Positions 1 to 6,464 of a stretch of DNA of 12,568 nt are shown here, one piece after another. The stretch covers positions 1 to 12,568 of the forward strand of contig JADKEH010000035.1 in the NCBI GenBank assembly GCA_016718155.1, read 5' to 3'. Made by a program: the position numbers and the translations under genes. Origin of the DNA: Candidatus Rhodoferax randersensis (GTDB lineage Bacteria; Pseudomonadota; Gammaproteobacteria; Burkholderiales; Burkholderiaceae_C). The notes below the pieces were generated by a model. That model did no database searches. It had not been told where the DNA came from and worked only from the letters and a program-made list of their open reading frames with translations. The number at the start of each line of letters is the position of its first letter. Within the stretch, counting starts at the first letter, position 1.

Positions 1-108
1 TTTGCCCAGTGCGCCCAGGTCAATGGCGTGCCCAGGCAACGCGAAGGCCGCAATGAGCAGGCCTGCACCCCAGTGCTGCGGTAGGGGAAATAGTGAAGTG
101 TGTGGCAT
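1..108 (-). CDS. Start of an exported protein, function unknown (cut by window end)
   Basis: An ATG at 108 opens a frame that runs without a stop to the window edge, giving 36 residues. The start is MPHTSLFPLPQHWG, followed by a hydrophobic stretch (AGLLIAAFALPGHA) that reads as a signal peptide with likely cleavage after GHA at about residue 27. There is no lipobox cysteine in view. The gene begins 14 bases after the tssG stop, so it probably belongs to the same transcript. No clear Shine-Dalgarno precedes it. Many T6SS loci have tssH (the ClpV ATPase) after tssG, but this start does not look like ClpV, which is cytoplasmic. The product family cannot be named from 36 residues. The frame is real in composition and position, but only moderately certain because neighbouring genes contain indels. 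Confidence 0.5.
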   Translation of the reverse strand, partial: MPHTSLFPLPQHWGAGLLIAAFALPGHAIDLGALGK

Positions 109-122
109 GAGTCGTTGCTGAG

Positions 123-1226
123 CTAGGCGCCGAGCTTTGCGCCGCGAATCGGGTGGCCGCGCTGGCGTAGCCACAGCTCCGCATCGATGCACAGGTCGCC
201 GGGGTCCTGTTCGGGCGGTGCCTCTGATATCCAGGTGGTCCAGCCCAGGCGGCCGTCCCCGCCGAGCTGCGCTGGTGGCACTGCTTGCTTGCACAGGATC
301 AAGGTGTAGTCCCAGGCGAACTCGATGCCAAGGTAGTTGCGCACCCAGTCCACCAGCGCGATGAAGTGTTTGGCCTGCGGCAGAAACAGCTCGTATTGCG
401 CGCGACTGAGCGGCCCAAGCACCAGGCGGAACTTGCTTTGAACATCGGGAATGCGCTCCCCCACCAGCGCGTCGACACCGAGTTGTGAGTTACAGGCGCC
501 CGCCACCAGACGTGTCTCGTTGCGCGGGCTCCAGGTTCAGGTAGTGCAGACAGTACTCTTGCAAGTGAACCGGACCTCGAAAGTACGTAGCAATGGCCGC
601 TTGCAAGCCCTCCGGGTTGCGGGTTGATCGGGTCAAGTGCCCGGCAAGATGCAGCTTGGCATGGTCGGGCACCGCGTCGCGGCTTTGCATGCTGGGCTGC
701 CCGGTCCCGACCAGCGCGCCCAGGTAGCGACCAAATGGATCTTCTCCGGGGCGGTCCAGGAGGTGGCGGGTTGTGCGTCTGACCAGGTGCGAAAGAACAG
801 CAGCAGCAGGCGATGGTGGAAGATGTCGGAGAACCTGGCCAGCGTCGGATCATCGTACTGGCGCAGGCGGTCGCGCACATACTCGGTGATGTGGGTCGGC
901 ATGGGACCGTTTGGCCCGTACAGGCCGAAGTTCCAAACCATCAGCCGTTGCGGTTGCCCCGCCGTTGGAGGAAGCATTTCGGCGATGGTGCTGGGCGCGA
1001 ATGCCATCGAAGGGTCCTGCCCGAGACGAATGGGCTCCGCCTGCGGGCGCGCCGCTTTGCCAAAACGCGGCAGGGCGGGGTGTCGCGCCTGCAGCACCCG
1101 CAGCGCGAAGAACAGATCGAAGTCGTCGGGCCTGCTGCGCAGCCGCTGCCCGAATCCTTGCAGATCGAGCGCGTCATCTGGCACAACGTTGCCTAAGGCC
1201 TTTCCAGTGTCTGCGGCGCGCTTCAT
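123..1226 (-). CDS. tssG: T6SS baseplate protein TssG, two frame breaks
   Basis: TssG (ImpH/VasB family) is a baseplate wedge component that assembles with TssF, TssE and TssK. The start is ATG at 1226 (MKRAADTGKALG), overlapping the tssF stop as ATGA. The N-terminal part carries the family pattern DDFDLFFALRVLQARHP near residues 30-46 and VWNFGLYGPNGPMPTHITEY near 95-115. The frame breaks near 758 (after DAQPATS, resuming LDRPGEDPFGRYLG; one base missing). It breaks again near 515-520 (after LNLEPAQR, resuming TRLVAGACNSQLGVD; one extra or two missing bases). The C-terminal part shows SKFRLVLGPLSRAQYE, LVDWVRNYLGIEFAWD and GRLGWTTW, all typical of TssG. Repaired length is about 367 residues, within or slightly above the family norm. 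The identification is secure; whether the gene is functional depends on whether the breaks are real. Confidence 0.9.
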
Positions 1227-3096
1227 GTGTTGGGACGGTCTCCGGGGCGAACGCGCCACTGCGCCAAGTCGCCGCGTTGGCGAGAAGTCAATGCCAACTC
1301 CGTGAAGCTGTTGACTCCCACGTGCCGTGAGAAGAAGCGCTCCAACACCGCCATCAGTGGCCATGGGCTGATGCCTGCATAGGACGATTCGTCCACCGTC
1401 ACCCGCACGCCGACGCCGCGGCCATAAACCAGCTGCGCGTGCTGTGACAGCCGCCGCACGATCGGTTCAGTACCGATTTCTTTGATGCCGATGACCTGAC
1501 CGGCCAGGCTGTGGTCGCCCAGATCGAGGTAGAGATTCAACAACTCGCGCAGCGTCGCCGCACCCTCTTCGGCCGAGAGATCGGTCATGGCCAGGTAGTT
1601 CAGGGACAGATGGGAAATCAGGCGCCAAGTCACCTCGCCGTCGGCGATGCTGGCCACCGGTCGGCTCGGGCCCGCCACCACGCAGATTCGCTTGATGGGC
1701 GCGGATTCCTGTGCGCTGAAATCGCCTTCGGTGCTGTTGACCGCCATCAGCAGGGGCAGATCACGATTGGTGCAGAGCGTGCGCACCGAGAGCTGTTTCA
1801 GATCGCTCGAAAACGGGGCGTTGCGCTGGTCCACCAAAGACAGGAAAACTTGCTGCCGAGGTACTGCGTACGGGGGCCAAACCGATGGCGTGGTCGGAGA
1901 ACAGTCGTGGGCTCGCGGCGCATCGCAAAGTAGGCCTGATCCTGTGGCCGGATGCCGTGAACCGCCGAACACAGAGGTACGAACTCGCGGTCATCCACAC
2001 GCCCTTCGTGGTGTCCGGTGACCGACATCACGCTGTAGACCTCAAAGTCGCGCGGGCGGGTGCGCTCCGGCACCACGTGGTACTCATGCACGTTCGAGGA
2101 CACATGAATACGATCGGCGGCGCGCTCAAATAGATTGACGGCGGGAACACAATGCAGCAAGAACTTCTTGGCATCCACCACGGCTTCGAGTTGCGGCGCG
2201 GACTTGTTGAGCAACAGCGTCACCGCCACCGCCCTCCCTTTGACGCGTCGCAACGCCGCGCCCAGGCCCCAAATCGAGAAGAACCGGAACCGTGCCGGAA
2301 AGGCAAAGTATTCGTGCAACAGGCGGTGCCCCTGGAAGGCCTTGTGCGAATACGGCAGCAACGCCTGGGCCTTTTCGTAGCCCTCGGGCTGCACCGACTC
2401 GGCTGGCAGGTAGCCCCAGACCTTGCTCGGATCATCGATGTCGTGAATCACCACGCCCGATACCCCGGTGTGAATCAGCTCCTGCAGGCGCGAGGCAATC
2501 GAATCGCTGGCATTGATGTACAGAGACAATTGATCGTTGCCGATTTGACTGAATTCGATCGCGCCCAAAGTGCCCAGTTCCAGGCGCAGGTGCCCGGCCG
2601 GCTCGGCGGTCAGTGGCAAGCGCGACAGAGGCAGGTCGATCGGCGGGCCACGGAGCTGGGCGCGTGTCAATTCGATCGGCCACAGTGTCATGTCGCCGCC
2701 GGTGCGGAACTCGCAGGGCGTTTGCTCATCGGCCACCTTGCGCGCCCGCAGCGCGCTGCCGGATGGCAGGGTGTAGCCTTCTTCGAGATTGCCCTCGGTG
2801 GCGCTGGGCTCCACCTGCACTACCACCATGGCCGGTGTGGGTGCCAGGTAGTGCGGGCACACCATTTCCAGAATGCGTTGCGACAAGCGGGGAAACTCGG
2901 CGTCCATCTTGACCTGAATGCGGGCGGTCAAAAAACAGAATCCCTCCAGCAGGCGTTCGACGTAGGGGTCGGCCACCTCCGTCTCGCGCAAGGCCAGCCG
3001 TGACGCCACCTTGGGAAAGGCGGCCGCAAACTCGGCGCCCAGCTCGCGCAAATAGATCAGTTCGCGGTTGTAGTATTCAATCAGCCGAGGGTTCAT
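1223..3096 (-). CDS. tssF: T6SS baseplate protein TssF, one frame break
   Basis: TssF (ImpG/VasA family) is the larger baseplate wedge protein and the partner of TssG. The start MNPRLIEYYNRELIYLREL is the family hallmark, followed by DPYVERLLEGFCFLTARIQ at about residues 43-61 and CPHYLAPTPAM near 80. The reading frame is open to about 1848, where the sequence changes frame after YLGSK. The correct continuation is VFLSLVDQRNAPFSSDLKQL, which one missing base in AAGTTTTCC would restore. The C-terminal part contains TLCTNRDLPLLM, AGPSRPVAS, WRLISHLSLNYLAM and LERFFSRHVGVNSFTELAL, all conserved in TssF. Repaired length is 624 residues, as expected for the family. It starts 15 bases after tssE and its stop overlaps the tssG start (ATGA), indicating translational coupling. 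No good Shine-Dalgarno is visible at the start. Confidence 0.93.
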
Positions 3097-3111
3097 GCTG
3101 GCGCGCCGGTT

Positions 3112-3636
3112 TCAGTTTCGCAAATCATTGAGCAACACCTGGCCGGTTTCCAAATCCAGACTGGTCTTGAGCAGCAGTTCCAGGGGATAGGGCATCGACC
3201 AGAACTGACAGCGAATCTCGAATTGCAGGGTGTTGTGATGGTTCAAGGTGGCCGCTGATGGAAGCAACGAGACCACCAGGGTCTCGGCCAGAATGCGCGG
3301 TTCGAACCCGAGGATGCAGCGCCGAATGCCAGACTCGATGTCCTTCCAGTCCAGTTCCGACAACAGCTGACCCGCCAGCGGTGGCATGCCGTAGTTGAGC
3401 ACTGAACGCTCGGCATCGGCCATGCCGTCAAAGTCAAAATGAGGGCTGGCGTTGCTGGCGTTCAGAAGCCAGCCCAGGTCACGCAGCAAGGCGGCACGCA
3501 GGCGTGACTCATTGATGTACACCTCGTCGGCGCGCTCGGTGCGCTGATGGGGCTCGTGGTTGGTCAGCCGATCCAGCAGGGCCGGCTGCAACCGGTCTTT
3601 GTCCGTCCCGGTGCCAACAACGCGTTTCAGAATCAT
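3112..3636 (-). CDS. tssE: T6SS baseplate protein TssE (gp25-like)
   Basis: TssE is the homologue of phage T4 gp25. It sits in the baseplate and nucleates sheath polymerisation. The 174-residue frame is uninterrupted. Recognisable blocks are LQPALLDRLTNHEP near residues 16-29, YINESRLRAALLRDLGWLLN near 40-59, SVLNYGMPPLAGQ near 77-89 (the conserved gp25 region), and IRRCILGFEPRILAETLVVS near 103-123. Its length fits the family (roughly 140-180). The ATG at 3636 overlaps the tagJ stop as ATGA, so it is probably translated by coupling to tagJ. This is one of the few genes in the window with no frame break. Confidence 0.95.
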   Translation of the reverse strand: MILKRVVGTGTDKDRLQPALLDRLTNHEPHQRTERADEVYINESRLRAALLRDLGWLLNASNASPHFDFDGMADAERSVLNYGMPPLAGQLLSELDWKDIESGIRRCILGFEPRILAETLVVSLLPSAATLNHHNTLQFEIRCQFWSMPYPLELLLKTSLDLETGQVLLNDLRN

Positions 3637-4440
3637 CCTGGGCGACCGTCAAAATCCACGCGCCGGACATCGAGCAGGGCGTAGTCGCCGCTGTCGGTAA
3701 CCCAGGTTCGCTGGCCGCTGCCCGCCACATGATCCCCGCCGATTTCCAGCCACTCGGTGCGGCGTGCCAGGCGCAGCCGGTCATCGTCGCCGCCATTCAG
3801 AGGGTAGCGTGTTGGCACAAAACCCATCAGCTTGCCGCCGCTGGCCAGGGTGGCTTCGCAAGGCCGCCACACCAGATCGCGCAGGTCTTGCGGCTTCTCA
3901 AATGCAAGTTGCGACAGCTCCGAGAATGGCAGCCAGAGGTACTGTCCGTTGGTAAAAAACTCGCAGACCGGGCCCAGCCGCGAATCCGCATCGGCGAGCC
4001 ATTCGAAGGGCTCGTCGTTGATTTGCCCGCCGTCGGTCGGCGCAAGCTCGAACGCCTGGGCGCGCCGCGCCGCAGCCGCATCGGTGTCGCCTTGCGCCGC
4101 CAGGGGCAGGGCGTTGATCAGGCCGTCCATCCAGGCGGGTTGTTCGCCCAGCGTCACGGGCCGCCTGCTGCCCGCAAACACCTCGGCGCGCAGCGTCTCA
4201 CAGCGGATCGCATCCCGGTAGCCGCGAGCCATCGGAATGGCCGCCAGCTCCAACTCGTCGCAGGCTTGAAGTTGCTCCTGCGCCTTGGCCCATTGACCCA
4301 ACACGCAGAGCAACTGGAAGTAGAAGACGCGAAACTTGGCTGCTTCAGGTTCAGCCTGCACCGCGCTCTCAAGCTCGCAGAGTTGCTCGTCCAGTGGGCG
4401 GTCGAGGGAGAATGATGTCGTTCAAAGTGGTTTCTTTCAA
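3633..4440 (-). CDS. tagJ: T6SS accessory protein TagJ (ImpE family), probable break near the start
   Basis: TagJ (also called ImpE) is a cytoplasmic accessory protein that binds the sheath protein TssB in some T6SSs. The core, from about 4376 down, is clear: KFRVFYFQLLCVLGQWAKA, MARGYRDAIRCETLRAEVF, FEWLADADSRLGPVCEFFTN, EKPQDLRDLVWRPCEATLA, FVPTRYP and RLARRTEWLEIGGD. These are ImpE signatures. Upstream, SLDRPLDEQLCELESAVQAE is in the same frame, but that frame meets a stop at about 4425. Dropping one C from CTCCCTC at 4410-4404 joins it to a frame beginning TTG at 4440 (KETTLNDIILP), giving 268 residues, the usual size. The start is therefore inferred. Without repair, the shortest start is a GTG at 4361 (242 residues). 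It follows the unknown exported gene by about 85 bases and overlaps tssE by ATGA. Confidence 0.88.
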
Positions 4441-4525
4441 TGAGTGGCATGGCGGGATAGGGGAGGCTGCATAGGATTCATCGCGCGCCCGTGGCGCCCG
4501 GCTGGTCGCTGGAGGTCAAGGGTGA

Positions 4526-4990
4526 TCAAGGGCGTGGAAACGCGCGGGACTTGCATTGAGGACAAAACAGGAACCACTCCCTGCCATCGTTGAGTTTGAG
4601 CGAGCCCGCGCGGAGCTGCTGAATACCCCAGACACCTTGCAGGCCGTTGGCGAAAACCACCGTGCCGCTGGCGTAGCAAGGAGACCAGTCCAGCGCGTGA
4701 AGGTAGTGGTGCTCACTGACAACCTGCGCAGCGCGCAGGTACTCACGCACATCGCCAGTGCCAAGGCGAAACCTTGCGCATTGCGGCTGGGGATCCTGGG
4801 CGGCTGGCGCGGTTGCGCCGTTTTGTGCAATCGCGACGCGGCGCACGCTGGGCAAGCGCACGGGCGACAGGTCGACCTGCCGATCTCTCATCGCAACACG
4901 TTGATCAGTCTCTGATGCCCACAAGGCGCAGGGCGCAACCGCCATGAGCAACGCCACCGCAAGAAACCGAGTTCCTTTGCCCGTCACCAT
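4526..4990 (-). CDS. Exported protein of unknown family in the cargo cassette
   Basis: From ATG at 4990 this encodes 154 residues. It opens with a classic signal peptide: MVTGKGTR, then a hydrophobic core FLAVALLMAVAPCALWA, with likely cleavage before SETDQ. The mature part has a middle section rich in Arg, Gln and Pro. A C-terminal domain follows with YLRAAQVVSEHHYLHALDWS, GTVVFANGLQGVWGIQQLR and a terminal FCPQC pair (C-x2-C). Two further cysteines sit in PQCARF and SPCYAS, so disulfides or metal binding are possible. The frame is also open upstream to ATG 5107, but those 39 residues look non-protein-like and would bury the signal peptide, so 4990 is preferred. The product is not recognised. 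Its place after the LprI-like gene and its export make a second immunity or accessory role possible, which is inference only. Confidence 0.6.
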   Translation of the reverse strand: MVTGKGTRFLAVALLMAVAPCALWASETDQRVAMRDRQVDLSPVRLPSVRRVAIAQNGATAPAAQDPQPQCARFRLGTGDVREYLRAAQVVSEHHYLHALDWSPCYASGTVVFANGLQGVWGIQQLRAGSLKLNDGREWFLFCPQCKSRAFPRP

Positions 4991-5109
4991 GATGCGGTGG
5001 CGGCCTCGGTTGGGGCGCAAACTCTCGTTCGGACCGATCAGATATCCCGGTGCATTGACGTCTAGCACGTCGCGCCCTCTCCCTCTCAACACCACCCGGC
5101 TCGACATGT
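4991..5109 (-). other. Spacer between the LprI-like gene and the unknown exported gene
   Basis: This roughly 119-base spacer has no convincing gene of its own. The frame of the downstream gene stays open through it from ATG 5107, which lies two bases after the LprI-like stop, but the predicted peptide (MSSRVVLRGRGRDVLD...) is arginine-rich and unlike an export signal. A purine-rich run, GAGAGGGAGAGGG, lies in the first third. It is Shine-Dalgarno-like but has no good start codon after it. An indel here could have hidden the true upstream end of the gene. Confidence 0.3.
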
Positions 5110-5562
5110 TCAGTTCACCTTGCGTAGCGGCAAGTTGGCGATGGCATTGTTCAGATGCGCGGCACGCCGACTGTTCTGTTCGGCAACACAGGCGAGTCGA
5201 CCCATTTCAAATGCGTTCCCAGCCGCCCCACCTGCAAATGACGCCGCAAAGGCACACTGCGCCGCGCGGTACTTGGCGAATGTCTTGCTGGCCGCCTCCA
5301 GCCTCGCCGTGGCCAGTCGGATGTACTTGGCATCTTCGTCCCATTTGGAAAGCGAGCTGATCACGCTTGCCTCAGCCTGTTTCAGTTCTCTATCGCTTTC
5401 AAGGGCTTTCTTGGCAAGGCAATCTTTCATTGCGGCCTGCGAATTCGCACTGCAATCCTGGCGGGCTACCTGCTCATCGACCACTTCTTGCGTGGAGGCT
5501 GCACCGATCAGCGTGGGCACGGAGCATGCGAGGCAAAGCGTGACGGCTCTCACTGCGCGCAT
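5110..5562 (-). CDS. Exported LprI-type lysozyme-inhibitor-like protein, candidate periplasmic immunity protein
   Basis: The frame encodes 150 residues and is unbroken. It starts with a signal peptide (MRAVRAVTLCLACSVPTLIGAAS, likely cleaved around residue 22). The mature protein resembles the LprI/DUF1311 family: CSANSQAAMKDCLAKKALE at residues 37-55, then a helical stretch with DRELKQAE, then KYRAAQCAFAASFAGGAAG and LACVAEQNSRRAAHL. Cysteines at 37, 48, 103 and 125 match the four-cysteine layout that would form two disulfides in the periplasm. LprI-like proteins are known to inhibit lysozyme. Here the gene overlaps the end of a lytic-transglycosylase-like gene by 13 bases, so it most simply acts as that enzyme's immunity protein. 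That role is inferred. The ATG at 5562 is chosen because AAAAGG lies seven bases upstream; a GTG at 5553 (GTGA overlap) is the alternative. Confidence 0.85.
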   Translation of the reverse strand: MRAVRAVTLCLACSVPTLIGAASTQEVVDEQVARQDCSANSQAAMKDCLAKKALESDRELKQAEASVISSLSKWDEDAKYIRLATARLEAASKTFAKYRAAQCAFAASFAGGAAGNAFEMGRLACVAEQNSRRAAHLNNAIANLPLRKVN

Positions 5563-6291
5563 GCCAAGGCCTTTTGGGTGCGGGTCAGTGTCAAGACATG
5601 GTCAAGCTTCTTCGCGTAGTGGGGATCGCCGCCGCCGTTGTAGCGCTGCGCGATGACGGTGCTTGAGATGTTTCGCCAGCCTGCGATGACGCGTTGGGTC
5701 GACGCCTTCTGATACTTCAAGACCATGCCTGGTTGAAGGATGCCGGCCGAGGGGTTCATTCTTCCCAGCAGTTCCCTGGTGCTGCCCTGCGTTTTGGCGA
5801 TTCTGGTCAAAGGCTGTCGCCTGGCTTCACGGTGACCTCGTAGATCTTGAGCCGACCTCGGGCACGCTTCGGTACTCAAAATTCGCCATGCGCATCAACA
5901 GGTAACCAATACCGGCCCAGATGTTATGCGCCGGGATGGTTCTTACCGACGCGGTGGTCAATCGTCCCCTCCATGCAGGTGGCAAGATCAACTCGCCGCC
6001 CTCCGTGCCGGACAGGAACGACGCAAGCCCCGGGTCACCGGTTACACCAATCTGCATGGGTTTGATCTCCCACTCAGAGTGGGCTGCGCCAGTCTCGGTC
6101 CAAACCATTGCTTTGATGATCTGCCAGTCCAATGACACGTAGCTCGCCACGCCCGCGAGGTGTTGGTTGTATCCATTGACAGCCCTCTGGATCTCACAGT
6201 CCCAGGCGTTCCACTTCGCATCGCCGACGGCAGTGCGAAAACCGTCCTGCCACTTCTCGAAGCCTGATTTTTCCGGTGCTGGGGTGACCAT
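5550..6291 (-). CDS. Lytic transglycosylase-like plus LysM protein, candidate T6SS effector, two frame breaks
   Basis: From ATG 6291 the first 147 residues have the look of a soluble lytic transglycosylase (lysozyme-like) fold. VSLDWQIIKAMVWTETGA at residues 52-69 has E66 as the probable catalytic glutamate. KPMQIG at 77-82 resembles the family's GLMQI. HNIWAGIGYLLMRMA at 122-136 matches the late NIxxGxxYL motif. After the first break near 5848 (one base missing) the sequence resumes as KIYEVTVKPGDSL. A second break near 5809 (one base missing in CTTTG) resumes LTRIAKTQGSTRELLGRMNP, together a LysM peptidoglycan-binding module. A 50-residue tail ends at 5550. Repaired length is 247 residues. 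There is no signal peptide, which suits a T6SS-delivered toxin that would cut peptidoglycan in a target periplasm. The overlapping LprI-like gene supports this. The alternative is an enzyme that opens the cell's own wall for T6SS assembly, but such proteins are usually exported. Confidence 0.78.
5570..5575 (-). promoter_or_regulatory. Ribosome binding site of the LprI-like gene
   Basis: AAAAGG on the minus strand lies seven bases before the ATG at 5562 and inside the 3' end of the transglycosylase gene. It decides in favour of this ATG over the GTG at 5553, which has no such motif. It also lets the immunity candidate be translated independently of upstream ribosomes. Confidence 0.5.
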
Positions 6292-6293
6292 GT

Positions 6294-6464
6294 TCAATTC
6301 TTCTTCAGTTGAGGGGGCTTGCCGCCGCAGGTCGGGACTCCTCCCCCGGTTGTGGCTGCCTTCGCGGCCGACATCGCTGCAAGCGGCAGCACACCCTCGT
6401 CCGGGGTACGTCGTGCAGTGTTCACTGCAACGACTGCGACCGCACTGCCCGTGACCGCGATCAG
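6294..6464 (-). CDS. Possible tiny ORF between tssC and the transglycosylase gene
   Basis: A frame different from tssC is open across the whole gap and ends at TGA 6296-6294, just before the transglycosylase ATG. From a CTG at 6464 it would encode 56 residues: a hydrophobic stretch (LIAVTGSAVAVVAV), then NTARRTPDEGVLPLAAMSAA, then a Gly- and Lys-rich tail with one cysteine (VPTCGGKPPQLKKN). There is no ATG near the 5' end. GTG at 6425 is the next start candidate (43 residues), and AAGGAAG lies upstream of the CTG within the tssC end. The frame stays open further up inside tssC. The gap is otherwise empty and the peptide resembles a single-span membrane protein, but a missing start makes it uncertain, perhaps because of an indel. 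No family is recognised. Confidence 0.3.
   Translation of the reverse strand: MIAVTGSAVAVVAVNTARRTPDEGVLPLAAMSAAKAATTGGGVPTCGGKPPQLKKN

Noticed and set aside
2152..3003. Plus-strand open frame of 283 codons opposite tssF
   Set aside because: Antisense shadow of a well-conserved tssF region; composition is Arg/Gln/His-rich and resembles no family.
4485..4497. GC-rich hairpin (GCGCC, three-base loop, GGCGC) upstream of tagJ
   Set aside because: The stem is only five pairs with no T-run after it on the minus strand, so it is not supported as a terminator.
4991..5107. Longer start at ATG 5107 for the unknown exported protein
   Set aside because: The extra 39 residues would place a clear signal peptide internally and are arginine-rich. 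The ATG at 4990 fits better, though an indel cannot be excluded.
6295..6297. TTG start for the transglycosylase-like gene, two codons before the ATG
   Set aside because: The ATG at 6291 is a stronger start codon and nothing in the sequence favours the TTG.
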